From Allolucifera butyrica (GTDB lineage: Bacteria > Bacillota > Negativicutes > Sporomusales > UPPP01), in contig NZ_UPPP01000057.1 in the NCBI RefSeq assembly GCF_900476375.1, positions 1 through 64,000 of the forward strand: a stretch of DNA of 64,000 nt. The letters are read 5' to 3'. A program made the position numbers and the translations under genes. Below, piece after piece: positions 17,614-26,131 of this stretch. The notes under the pieces were generated by a model. That model saw nothing but the letters and a program-made list of their open reading frames with translations, was not told where the DNA came from and did no database searches. How positions within the stretch are numbered: position 1 is the first letter of the stretch; the number at the start of each line of letters is the position of its first letter.

Positions 17614-17639
17614 AAAACCGAATACAGGAGGTGATTTCC

Positions 17640-17729
17640 ATGCGCTTTAAGACGAAATGGTTTAAGATCAGCGTCTCAAGCGGTTTTCTCTGGATGATTT
17701 ATTTGATCATCCAAGAACTACGGAGGTAA
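17640..17729 (+). CDS. 29-residue basic membrane peptide, toxin-like
   Basis: The peptide MRFKTKWFKISVSSGFLWMI continues YLIIQELRR. It has five basic residues before one hydrophobic helix (about residues 10-24) and a charged tail, the profile of type I toxin or small phage membrane peptides. AGGAGGTGATTTCC precedes the ATG. The unit has its own -10 box, 5' hairpin and strong terminator and faces against the tail operon on both sides. No antitoxin RNA could be identified, and no family is recognised. A leader peptide or a small membrane regulator are the alternatives. Confidence 0.6.
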   Translation: MRFKTKWFKISVSSGFLWMIYLIIQELRR

Positions 17730-17745
17730 CTCCCGTATTCCTAAG

Positions 17746-17784
17746 TCAAACGCTCCTGCCCCCGCAGGGGCGTTTGATGTTTTA
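17746..17784 (+). terminator. Terminator of the small peptide unit
   Basis: A 13-pair stem (TCAAACGCTCCTG with CAGGGGCGTTTGA, one G-T pair) has a six-base C-rich loop and is followed by TGTTTTAT. Confidence 0.75.
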
Positions 17785-17844
17785 TCCTATGTTCATTATA
17801 CCCTGTTTATACAATTTGTAAAAGTATTTTTTTACCATACAACC

Positions 17845-20800
17845 TTACCCCCGAATCTTCAATATCTGCCGTACCGTACCAACATTGTTTTTCATCCAAT
17901 TAACCATGACTTTTTCCCCGGCCTGGCTGTTCAGGTAGCGCCCTACTTCATTGGGATCATTCACGTTAATGATCTTCAAGGGAATACTGGTGCTGTTATT
18001 ATTGACTAAAGATGCCGCTAATTCTTGAGGACTTTGTACTGTCTTAGTACTCCCGGTCAAAGAACCGCCGGCAGCAAATGCAGGCAGCATCCTCTTGGGC
18101 ACAAGCCCCCGATTTAAACGATCAAGATATGCTACACCATATTTTCGAACGGCCGCCCCGCGCATTACGAATTCGCCATTCGCAATCCGAATGAACTTGC
18201 GTGCATTGCCAACCCACGCGAGAATGCTATCGCTAGTACTGGTACCGGGCCCGGAGATTTTGCCACTATTAATCCGACCGCCATCGGCATAATGATCTTT
18301 GGAATTTACGGTTGTCTTAGTGCCGGACCCTAACCCAGACGCAAGTCCTCCAAATAAATTGGCAAAGCCATTGTAAAGGCGGCTCGCCAACTCTTTCGCA
18401 TAGAGCCGTTGCAGTTCGCTCAACATGGATGAAATGAGATTCCGGAACGCATCGCCCAGATTTTTGCACTCATTAATCCCAGTTGTAAAAAACTCCTCTA
18501 AACTGTTTCGCGCCATATCATTTAGTTTTTCTTTGAGCGGATCCAGCTGATTCGTAACTCCCTCGATGTCCTGTTTTAGCTTTACAAACCCATTATATTG
18601 ATCTGGCGATAAATAGGGCTTCAATTTATCCATAGCAGGGATCAGTTCATTTAATATAGTCTGGGCAGTTTGTTTCTGAATCTCTAACTTTTTCTGATCA
18701 TACGAAAGGTCTGTCATACCGGTTTGTGCTTTTTCTAAATCCAGGGCAGCTAACCGGGTTTGTTCTTCATTTTGGATACGCGTAACCAGGTCATTTAATT
18801 TCGTAAAATGGTCTTGCATCTCTTCCGGAATCATATTGTGGATCTGCTCCGTAAATTTGGGATCATTCAGTACTTTTACTAGTGCGTCAAATTTGTCCTT
18901 GATGCCTTTTGTATAACCATCAAACTCCACAAGTAAATTCTGTAGTTTAGTTCTATATACGCCGGGAGCAATATTGCCGCCGGAAAGTTGCATCCCTAGT
19001 TCAGCGATATCATCTTCCAGTTTTGTTTTATAGTTTTCGTATTCCATCGACAGTTGCTCAAAATCGGCCTGTGCCTGTTTTATGTCGTAAAGCTTCGTAA
19101 CCGTTTCTACCGCATCAGTTTGATCATTCGCCTTTAGCTGAGTAATCAGCTGCTGTTTGTCCTTTTCATTTCGTATTCTGGCAGCTTCAGCCGTTTTTCC
19201 TTGCGCTTCCAGAAGTTGGGCTTGCATATCAGTGATTTTCTCCAAAAGATCTTTTTGGGCCTGCGCTTCTTCAAACCCAAGCTGCTGTAGAGTTTGCGCC
19301 AGTTCATTTCGCTTTTGGGCAATTTCCGTTTCCTTTTCTACTATTTGAGCTTTTAAATTAACCGAAGCTTCCGCACCATCCAGGTTATTATTGGTTGCCA
19401 GCTTCTGCAGATTATCTCGTTGGGTTTCCAGTAGCTTAATTTCCACTTCCACCTGGGCCACTTTATTCAAATCGGTTTGTTTGTAATAGTCGGCTTCGCT
19501 GATGGCGGGTAATTCATCACTGACAAGATTATCCTTCGTCGCTTGCCTGCGTTGATCCAGCTTTAATTGGTCGCTTTTCACCCCATCAAGATAGGCTTGC
19601 AGTTCCTGCTTTTCCGTCGCTTCCGCCAAAGCAATTTTTGCTTTCGCGATGGACTCCGCCTCATCTTTCGGATTCTTGAGAGACAGATCACCCTGCCCCC
19701 CTGTTTGCAATCCGGCACCGTTCATATCCAAATCAAGATGGGGACCCCAATTCTCACGAGCTTCCGGCGTGTCCGAAGCCGGTCCATCCACTTCATCCAG
19801 GATGGCAATCCCAAACTCCTTACCAAGACTAATTAATTGCTGTCTAAATAAGGGATCTTTCATTCCTTGAACATCGATGTCCGCCTTTTGTCCATTTATA
19901 TGTCCTCCCCAATCTCGGTAACCGCTGGTTACCGTCACCTCTCGGTCAGGAAACATATAGTTAATCGCGGCAATGAACTTCTCTAACTTAAGAATGACTT
20001 CTTGGCTCATGCCTCCCATATTTACATCGGAATTGACATTATAGATAGGCTGACTAAGCTTTCCTTCCAATTGTTCAGGAATAGGACGCATACTATCTTC
20101 TTTTTCCTTGAAATAGTTGTGCTTGGCCTTACCCGCTTTCGTTAGATTTTCATACAACTTAAAAGCTTGATCAGCAGCATACCCAATTGCTGCCGCTAAT
20201 ATACCCCACCCGGTCGTAACCAATAGCGATTTAATCACCGTGCCCGTAGTGATTAGAGTCGCCTTGAACGCTCCGCTCGTTGCCACCAACATCCGGAAAA
20301 TAGAAAGTTCATATTGTATTTGTTGAATAATATCTACTAAAATTGGCCGTAATTTACTAATAGCCATCCACGCCAAAAGAGTGAAAGTAACTTGCGCCGC
20401 ATTATCAAGAATGAGTTTAATTACGGCTAATACCGCCGACGCAGGCCCGGAAGCTAGACTTCCTAATGTAACGGCGAAATTCGCCCCATCGTGTAAAAGC
20501 CCCACGATGTAGGTGCTAACTTGCTTAAAATCGCTAATCAGTTCCGGATTCAGTTTCACCGTTTTTAGCGTTTCTCCCGTTTCCGTCACATGCGTCTCTG
20601 TGACCAGCAACTGAGCCGTAATCGCATCCAAGCCTTCCTTTAGCAGTTCCGTAAAGGGTTCTGAGCCTTGGCTGCTGACCTGCTGAAACACGGTCTTCAG
20701 TCGATCCATCTTGCCTTTCAGAGTGTCCGGATATACTTTCACGATTTCAGCAAAACCACTTAACTTGTCCTGTAAATACTTGAATAGTCCGCCGGCACTT

Positions 20801-21474
20801 TGTTTCGCCTTCTCAATATCGGCATTAGTGATCCCCAGGGACCGCGCCACCTGGGAATTCTGGTCAATGTTTCCGCTAACCATGCTACGCAGTTCCTGGA
20901 CAATCTGCATGCCTTCATTGCCAACGCCGGCCATCATTGTTTTTACTGCTTTGGTCCCTGTAATCGTAAAATCCACGATTTCTTGCATGGTCATCTTTTG
21001 CGTTAATCCGGCGCCAACAATTGCCTGGAATGTTTCACTCAATTCACTTAAGGGCAAACCAATTCGACCGCTTGCCTCCGCTAATTCATCCAGTGACTTC
21101 CCGCTAATAGCTAATGCCTGAGGAAGCTGTAATGCCTGTCCATTCAACAGGGTCATGCTCATGAGTACGCCGGCAACACCGAGTTTACTGATTTCCATTT
21201 GCTTAGAAAAGTCAATGCCCGGTGCAATCAAAGCCTTGGCTGCCTCTTTTATCTTATTCAGTACCATTGTAATGCCGCCAGCAACAATGGTAATATTGGC
21301 TAATTTCTGTCCTAATGACACTGCACTGCCAGCTGCTTGACTTAGAGCACTGCTACCGCCCGTTCCGGCCTTTTCAATGCTGCTTCCCGTCTGCACTGCG
21401 GTCCCGGCGATTTGTTTCAGGGCAGCGATCGCCTGCGCGTTTTCCGCAGAAATCGTTAATTTAATTGTAGCCAC
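17845..21474 (-). CDS. Tape measure protein with embedded M15-like peptidase domain
   Basis: This protein sets tail length and is ejected ahead of the DNA. The 1209 residues show an N-terminal Ala/Gly-rich helical part (GQKLANITIVAGGITMVLNK), hydrophobic segments around residues 330-430, and long coiled-coil stretches (about 600-1000). Residues about 490-585 look like an M15-type peptidase: VTVTSGYRDWGGHINGQKAD gives SGYR and HxxGxxAD, and WGPHLDLD gives the final zinc-ligand His. Such domains in tape measures help cross peptidoglycan. The GTG at 21474 follows GGAGGGGTAAGC. Its position after the frameshifted chaperone genes is typical. Confidence 0.9.
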   Translation of the reverse strand: MATIKLTISAENAQAIAALKQIAGTAVQTGSSIEKAGTGGSSALSQAAGSAVSLGQKLANITIVAGGITMVLNKIKEAAKALIAPGIDFSKQMEISKLGVAGVLMSMTLLNGQALQLPQALAISGKSLDELAEASGRIGLPLSELSETFQAIVGAGLTQKMTMQEIVDFTITGTKAVKTMMAGVGNEGMQIVQELRSMVSGNIDQNSQVARSLGITNADIEKAKQSAGGLFKYLQDKLSGFAEIVKVYPDTLKGKMDRLKTVFQQVSSQGSEPFTELLKEGLDAITAQLLVTETHVTETGETLKTVKLNPELISDFKQVSTYIVGLLHDGANFAVTLGSLASGPASAVLAVIKLILDNAAQVTFTLLAWMAISKLRPILVDIIQQIQYELSIFRMLVATSGAFKATLITTGTVIKSLLVTTGWGILAAAIGYAADQAFKLYENLTKAGKAKHNYFKEKEDSMRPIPEQLEGKLSQPIYNVNSDVNMGGMSQEVILKLEKFIAAINYMFPDREVTVTSGYRDWGGHINGQKADIDVQGMKDPLFRQQLISLGKEFGIAILDEVDGPASDTPEARENWGPHLDLDMNGAGLQTGGQGDLSLKNPKDEAESIAKAKIALAEATEKQELQAYLDGVKSDQLKLDQRRQATKDNLVSDELPAISEADYYKQTDLNKVAQVEVEIKLLETQRDNLQKLATNNNLDGAEASVNLKAQIVEKETEIAQKRNELAQTLQQLGFEEAQAQKDLLEKITDMQAQLLEAQGKTAEAARIRNEKDKQQLITQLKANDQTDAVETVTKLYDIKQAQADFEQLSMEYENYKTKLEDDIAELGMQLSGGNIAPGVYRTKLQNLLVEFDGYTKGIKDKFDALVKVLNDPKFTEQIHNMIPEEMQDHFTKLNDLVTRIQNEEQTRLAALDLEKAQTGMTDLSYDQKKLEIQKQTAQTILNELIPAMDKLKPYLSPDQYNGFVKLKQDIEGVTNQLDPLKEKLNDMARNSLEEFFTTGINECKNLGDAFRNLISSMLSELQRLYAKELASRLYNGFANLFGGLASGLGSGTKTTVNSKDHYADGGRINSGKISGPGTSTSDSILAWVGNARKFIRIANGEFVMRGAAVRKYGVAYLDRLNRGLVPKRMLPAFAAGGSLTGSTKTVQSPQELAASLVNNNSTSIPLKIINVNDPNEVGRYLNSQAGEKVMVNWMKNNVGTVRQILKIRG

Positions 21475-21476
21475 GC

Positions 21477-22129
21477 TTACCCCTCCACAATTCTGGTCAT
21501 GTATTTTTCCAGTCCTTTTTCATCGCCCCATACGGCCACTCGAACGTCCTGCATATAGTCGATCCTGGATAATACCGCATCGGTATAGAAAAAGAGCATC
21601 TGATCCAGCGTATAGTTCATGATCTCGCTAAACAAATGCCCTTCCCGTTTTAAGGTTTTGACGATGTGTCCCCAGGTAACTGCGTCTTGCTCCGGATCTG
21701 CGCCAGAATCGGCCGCAGCGTTTTCGTAAAAAAAACAAGATGCCGTTCGATAATGGTAAAGAGAATTACGCAGGCTTCTTCAATGTTCGGCCCTTTTTCT
21801 TCATCTAAAAAGAATTCTTTCGGCCGACTGCAATAAATGCCCATGATTTCAATGACTTCGTCAAAATGAGAAGTGACAAATTCATTAACCTTATTTACAA
21901 CTAAATCATCAATTTCTAACGTAGCTGTACCTGCTATCGATTCAACTTCACCGACAGTAACCCCGTTCCGGGCTTCTAACAGCGAGAAAATCCCAACACC
22001 AATCGAATTAATCAAAGCAATGACCCGCGGCAACTTGGCAAAGGGAAACGGGCGAATCACGACGATTTCCCCGCTGGCCAAAGTAACCGGGTTATCCGGA
22101 ATGAGAATCTCCAAATCCTTGTCGCTCAT
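21477..22129 (-). CDS. Tail assembly chaperone, long form made by -1 frameshift
   Basis: The shorter chaperone frame (from 22129) contains G followed by eight T. Slippage by -1 at T_TTT_TTT (zero frame GTT TTT TTT ACG) opens a second frame that continues TAC GAA AAC and runs 83 codons to a TAA at 21477-21479, two bases before the tape measure start. The fusion would be about 217 residues (134 plus 83). No independent start with a good ribosome site was found for the second frame. This is the gpG/gpGT arrangement of lambda, where both forms chaperone the tape measure during tail assembly. Confidence 0.8.
21650..22129 (-). CDS. Tail assembly chaperone, short form
   Basis: The 159-residue short product has the family-like N-terminus SDKDLEILIPDNPVTLASGE followed by IVVIRPFPFAKLPRVIALI. 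It ends RSKTQLPGDTSSKP. The ATG at 22129 follows GAAGGAGATCGATT. It lies between the tail tube gene and the tape measure, as expected for gpG-like proteins. Confidence 0.8.
   Translation of the reverse strand: MSDKDLEILIPDNPVTLASGEIVVIRPFPFAKLPRVIALINSIGVGIFSLLEARNGVTVGEVESIAGTATLEIDDLVVNKVNEFVTSHFDEVIEIMGIYCSRPKEFFLDEEKGPNIEEACVILFTIIERHLVFFTKTLRPILAQIRSKTQLPGDTSSKP
21728..21735 (-). other. Slippery sequence for programmed -1 frameshifting
   Basis: On the minus strand eight T lie between G and ACGAAAACG. In the zero frame the heptamer T_TTT_TTT has the X_XXY_YYZ form. A sequencing error is less likely because both frames stay open on their own sides and the arrangement is conserved in tailed phages. 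Confidence 0.75.
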
Positions 22130-22186
22130 AATCGATCTCCTTCAAAAATAAGTTAAGGGCGACGCAATCATGCTCGCCCTCCTGTG

Positions 22187-23272
22187 TTAATTCAGCTTAA
22201 TTAAACGGTGTAGCGGTTCATTCGGGTGATTTTCGCGGTCATCCAGAACAGTAACGGTAATATCAAACCCGGCAAAATCTTCCCCGATTAGTGCCACGTC
22301 ACCGTTTGGTGTAACCGATACATGCCAGAACTCCCCATTATAAGCGGGTCCTTTGGTTGGGTCACCCAAAAACAGCATAAATCCTTCCACAGAACCAACC
22401 GTGGCCGCCGCTACTTTAGGAAATGCGCCGGCCGCTTTTGTGTAGCTAACCAACACATCTGTAGCATCCGGAATACGGGAAGTCTCGGGAATAGAAATCA
22501 GCCCGCCGCGGCAAAGTACGCTGTTTGTTTTAAAATCAGTCCCAGCTGTATATTCGGTCATCGCCGGCGTAACTGAAATTTTCCACGTATCTCCTACGAC
22601 AAAGCTCTGGGAACCGCTTAGCGACAACTTCACACTGATTCCTTTTTCAAGCGATTGAGCATTTCCGGATGCAGTAACATCTGAACTTAGCACTCCGGAT
22701 AATCCTTTCTTCCATTGATATTTGCAACCGGTAATCGTCCCGGCATTCGTGGGAGCGGCAGTAATCACGATGTAATAACCTTCCGCGGTGGCGCCGGTAT
22801 AGGTGCCGCTCGACGTCACCGTACCATCACTGGTTACATTCCCGACCGGCGCCACAGCCGCAATAACAGCCGGCGTTGGATTGATAGGCTTTACGACAAT
22901 ATCAGAGATATTATAGGCATCGACTTGAATCATACGCCCCTTATAGGCTTTTTGCTTTTGGTCAGCTACGCTACCGGCTTCCTGGATAATAACACCTTCC
23001 TCACCCAATAGAGCCAGCGCCAGATTCGCCGGGTCAAATTCCTCCAGCGTCAAGTCCGCGCTCGATTTAATTTCCCGAATCGCCTCGGCATAGGTTGTCC
23101 GCGCCGCATTCATGGATGATTTTTTCTCAACCTTATCCACTTCCGTCTTTAGATTGAATTTCGGCACATTGCCGAAATGACGAAGACCGGTACGATTGCC
23201 GCCGGCATCGAACCGGTCGAAGAAAACCTGGCCTGCGCCAAGTAAAAGATTTTTTGCACTCGGAGTTCCCAT
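22187..23272 (-). CDS. Major tail tube protein with inserted Ig-like domain
   Basis: The 361 residues begin MGTPSAKNLLLGAGQVFFDR and contain LRHFGNVPKFNLKTEVDKVE, a tube-protein beta-sheet plan. A Ser/Thr/Gly-rich insertion (about residues 128-235, VTSDGTVTSSGTYTGATAEG, GYYIVITAAPTNAG, KISVTPAM) looks like an Ig-like decoration module. The C-terminus (EFWHVSVTPNGDVALIGEDF) returns to the tube fold. The ATG follows ATGGAGGAAGTGAGAAG. It lies just upstream of the chaperone, the expected site. Confidence 0.75.
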   Translation of the reverse strand: MGTPSAKNLLLGAGQVFFDRFDAGGNRTGLRHFGNVPKFNLKTEVDKVEKKSSMNAARTTYAEAIREIKSSADLTLEEFDPANLALALLGEEGVIIQEAGSVADQKQKAYKGRMIQVDAYNISDIVVKPINPTPAVIAAVAPVGNVTSDGTVTSSGTYTGATAEGYYIVITAAPTNAGTITGCKYQWKKGLSGVLSSDVTASGNAQSLEKGISVKLSLSGSQSFVVGDTWKISVTPAMTEYTAGTDFKTNSVLCRGGLISIPETSRIPDATDVLVSYTKAAGAFPKVAAATVGSVEGFMLFLGDPTKGPAYNGEFWHVSVTPNGDVALIGEDFAGFDITVTVLDDRENHPNEPLHRLIKLN

Positions 23273-23276
23273 CTTC

Positions 23277-23696
23277 TCACTTCCTCCATTCCATTGTAAT
23301 GATCATGCGGCAGCCAAAGGACGGCCGGGTAATGGTTCCCTGGGAGGCAATTCCCGGACAATCGATTTTAACCGCCAGACCTACCTCCTCTAAAAGCAAG
23401 TCGGACCACTCTTCCAAACTGTTTAAAATCGCAAGCTGCGCCTCATACTGCTGTTGATACACTTCATCCGGCGTTACCTGGTCGGAACGTACCCAAATAT
23501 CCAGCCAAAGGGTAAGATTGCCTTGGTTGGCTTTATGGATCGAGACTCCTGCTTCCTCATCCCATTGCACCTCAATACACGGATATGACTTGGCACTTCC
23601 CTTACTTCCAGGGTAAATGCTCCAAGGAGCCGCGAATTCCGGCTTTGCCGCCAGAAAGGCGCTTACATGCTTGGCGATTGGCCACCAGTACAGCAT
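23277..23696 (-). CDS. Tail completion or terminator protein
   Basis: The 139 residues MLYWWPIAKHVSAFLAAKPE to IITMEWRK have the size and place of a tail terminator (gpU/minor tail-type) protein, one gene before the tail tube. The ATG at 23696 starts one base after the stop of the upstream gene and follows GGGGCGG. An in-frame upstream extension to 23876 overlaps that gene and is not used. The family is not certain. Confidence 0.6.
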   Translation of the reverse strand: MLYWWPIAKHVSAFLAAKPEFAAPWSIYPGSKGSAKSYPCIEVQWDEEAGVSIHKANQGNLTLWLDIWVRSDQVTPDEVYQQQYEAQLAILNSLEEWSDLLLEEVGLAVKIDCPGIASQGTITRPSFGCRMIITMEWRK

Positions 23697-23697
23697 G

Positions 23698-24075
23698 TCA
23701 GCACCGCCCCAAAGGGATAGAGACCGGAAACTTCCGGCCGGCGCTGCCGCCGCCAAGCAAGGTTTGCATCGTAACCTGGGCTTCCAATTCATCCACCCGC
23801 GCTTTATAGACCCTGCGCTTAATTTCATAGGCATCGGCCCCATTTTCACCGCCGCTGCCGTTCTGGAGCGATGCATTTTGCGCGCTCACCATGAGGGCGT
23901 AGCACAGGGCGAGGGTCTTTACCTGATACGGCGCAGGCTTGGGAATCCTGGCCGGATTCACGCCAAGACGAATGGCAATATCATCAATATAGCCAGTACT
24001 TTCCTTGATGTCTTCCTCCTTAATAAGGCTTTTTAAAAGTTCATCACGAACTTCTACTGGATCAAAATAAGCCAT
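23698..24075 (-). CDS. Head-tail connector (adaptor) protein
   Basis: This 125-residue helical protein (MAYFDPVEVRDELLKSLIKE, IKESTGYIDDIAIRLGV, CYALMVSAQNASLQNGSGGE, YEIKRRVYKARVDELEAQV) has the shape of gp6-like DNA-packaging adaptors, which form a ring under the portal. The ATG follows AGGAGGTGCTTAACT. It is placed between the gp10-like protein and the tail terminator. Confidence 0.65.
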   Translation of the reverse strand: MAYFDPVEVRDELLKSLIKEEDIKESTGYIDDIAIRLGVNPARIPKPAPYQVKTLALCYALMVSAQNASLQNGSGGENGADAYEIKRRVYKARVDELEAQVTMQTLLGGGSAGRKFPVSIPLGRC

Positions 24076-24077
24076 AG

Positions 24078-24671
24078 TTAAGCACCTCCTGTCATCTGAT
24101 TCAGTTGGTTGGCTAAATCATTCATGGCACTGTCAAAAATAGCCTGGATTTCCATCTGCGCATCGTCTCCGGCAGCATAAAGAAACTGGTCTTTCTTGAT
24201 ACCGGGATTGGTCACGCCAAATGCATATGTAAAACCGCCTTCATGAAAGCGGCCATAGGGATCGGGTCTCCACAAAGCCGTATTCGGCGACGTCGCAAAA
24301 CGCAACATCTTTTTATTTTTAGGAAAGATATCAAACGCTTTGTGATACGGTCCATAAAGGCCGGATCCTTCATGCAGATAGCGAATGTACGGGGCCTTGT
24401 CCTCATCCAGGTAAACAACTCCTTCGCCTGCCTTTTTATCAAAGGTGTACCGAATCGCCTTGTCGGCATTTCCCTTAATCGTTCGGAACTTATGCTTCAC
24501 TCTCGCGATGCGCACCACGGCCCGGCACGCTTTTCCCATCGCTGCTTGCATAACCTTTTGTGATATCGCGGGAGATTTTTCCGCCATAATCAAAAGCGCT
24601 TTATAGTCAAGGCTGAATTGGACTTGGCCTCCTTCTCTCCGGTCTGACAGTTGAATTACCCCGTCCGCCAT
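24078..24671 (-). CDS. HK97 gp10-like head-tail joining protein
   Basis: The 197 residues show the helix plus beta arrangement of the gp10-like family: KALLIMAEKSPAISQKVMQA, RIARVKHKFRTIKGNADKAI, then DEDKAPYIRYLHEGSGLYGP, and a C-terminal helix. Members join head to tail. It lies between the major capsid protein and the connector. Confidence 0.6.
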   Translation of the reverse strand: MADGVIQLSDRREGGQVQFSLDYKALLIMAEKSPAISQKVMQAAMGKACRAVVRIARVKHKFRTIKGNADKAIRYTFDKKAGEGVVYLDEDKAPYIRYLHEGSGLYGPYHKAFDIFPKNKKMLRFATSPNTALWRPDPYGRFHEGGFTYAFGVTNPGIKKDQFLYAAGDDAQMEIQAIFDSAMNDLANQLNQMTGGA

Positions 24672-24672
24672 A

Positions 24673-25722
24673 TTACGCCACGCTCAGGATCCGCACACTG
24701 TCAATGGCCTCAAAAGAAGGCAGGCAAATGGCGGAAACAATGGTTAAGACGTTGACCGGGTGCGGCTCGGCGTAAGTCGTCACCGCGGTGCCCGTGTTCA
24801 CGATGGAAACCTTGGCCTGGGACGCATTCGTCAGAAGATCCGCTTCTTCCGGCGTAGTACCAAAATAGGTATTGCCCAAATCGCCGTCCGGAATCAGGGT
24901 AAAGACATTGTCCGGGAAAAATTGCTGCGAGGCGCCATTGACTTCCAGTAAAAATTTCTTGTTATACACCACAACTTTCAGCTTCAACTTGTTTAAGAAA
25001 TATTGTTCAAGCACCGCGTCGGTCATAATGATGTTCTGGCCGTTTTGAACGTTCATGTCCTTCTTGATTTTTTCATTTTGCAAGAGATACCCCCAGGTTT
25101 TCCGGGTGCAAATCGCACTGGTAGGCCGGTTGCCGGTTTCGTCCTCGGCTGTGTCCATCTCCGTCAGGATATCTTCTACGGGATTGGAATTCACCGTATC
25201 GGACCACTTGCTCGTACCACTCAAGGACCGCTTTTGAGAGGACTTCATCTTATAGTCATAATCATAAGCCACGCCGCTGGCGGCAATCTTGATTTTCCCG
25301 CCGGCCAAAAGCTGCATGCGCATCCGCTCGGCATCCACATCAACTCCTTTAATGAGGTTGCCGGCATCATCAAAGATTTTCTGGATGATTGGGTTCATAA
25401 TATCCTTGTTGGCTGCTTCCATGGCCATCAGGATTTGCTGCCGGTCTTTTTCCCCAATCCGCATACTTTCCCGGAAGAACGGCATTTCGGTTTCAATGCG
25501 GGATACGCCAATCCGGTCCCGTACCGGGGCCTTGACGTCAAATTCCGCCGGTGCCAGAGCGACCGGCAATCCCTGGCTGCCTTTAATCCAGGACAGCGTT
25601 AATCCTAGTTTCTTTTTGGCCGGAAACAGCACTTCCCCCAGGTAGGGGATTCGGTTGGAAGCCGTCTCGGTGTAGTAAACGCCAATTTCCCGGGCGTTAA
25701 TTAAATCAAAAATAGTTCTCAT
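24673..25722 (-). CDS. Major capsid protein, E family (lambda gpE-like)
   Basis: The 349 residues fit the phage capsid E family in length and order: N-terminal MRTIFDLINAREIGVYYTET, then PYLGEVLFPAKKKLGLTLSW, FDVKAPVRDRIGVSRIETEM and IYKR-like helices (KDRQQILMAMEAANKDIMNP). The C-terminus (ADLLTNASQAKVSIVNTGTA, VNVLTIVSAICLPSFE) is typical. It lies downstream of a small decoration protein and a scaffold, as in lambda. Confidence 0.85.
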   Translation of the reverse strand: MRTIFDLINAREIGVYYTETASNRIPYLGEVLFPAKKKLGLTLSWIKGSQGLPVALAPAEFDVKAPVRDRIGVSRIETEMPFFRESMRIGEKDRQQILMAMEAANKDIMNPIIQKIFDDAGNLIKGVDVDAERMRMQLLAGGKIKIAASGVAYDYDYKMKSSQKRSLSGTSKWSDTVNSNPVEDILTEMDTAEDETGNRPTSAICTRKTWGYLLQNEKIKKDMNVQNGQNIIMTDAVLEQYFLNKLKLKVVVYNKKFLLEVNGASQQFFPDNVFTLIPDGDLGNTYFGTTPEEADLLTNASQAKVSIVNTGTAVTTYAEPHPVNVLTIVSAICLPSFEAIDSVRILSVA

Positions 25723-25753
25723 TGATTTTCATCCTCTCATTATTCAATGTTCA

Positions 25754-26125
25754 TTACTTTAGGAAAACAATGCGGCCTGCCAAAGCCGTAACGGCTGCGG
25801 CGTCCGGCGTCTCCGGCAGCTTGTCTGTTTTTAAAAACCCGTGAATCAGCATCGCGCCGCCGTGGGAACCGTAGGTAACATCTACGTCATTAAGCAGAAC
25901 CCCTTCCGCGTCAGCCGTATTGGCATGAGCGACCTTGATGTTATCCGGGTCCGCCAACGCCTTGCCGCCCACCCCGGCGATAATGGTACCGGCCGGTACA
26001 ATCTTTTTACCGTCCTCATCTGCCGTAATCCCCGTATCATCGACAATCACCGGAACGGCTGCATAATGGTCCGGGAATCGAAGTATATTTTTGGTCCCTA
26101 AATAATCCGTTTGCACAAATTTCAT
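25754..26125 (-). CDS. Head decoration protein, gpD-like
   Basis: At 123 residues and all beta, with VPAGTIIAGVGGKAL, ANTADAEGVLLNDVDVTYGS and a final GRIVFLK, this resembles head-stabilising decoration proteins in size, composition and position immediately before the major capsid gene. Confidence 0.7.
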   Translation of the reverse strand: MKFVQTDYLGTKNILRFPDHYAAVPVIVDDTGITADEDGKKIVPAGTIIAGVGGKALADPDNIKVAHANTADAEGVLLNDVDVTYGSHGGAMLIHGFLKTDKLPETPDAAAVTALAGRIVFLK

Positions 26126-26131
26126 GGCTCT

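Noticed and set aside
20711-21121. 136-codon plus-strand frame opposite the tape measure
   Set aside because: It has no convincing ribosome site and mirrors the tape measure codons, so it is a shadow frame.
23697-23876. Longer N-terminus for the tail completion gene
   Set aside because: It overlaps the connector gene out of frame; the ATG at 23696 has a good ribosome site.
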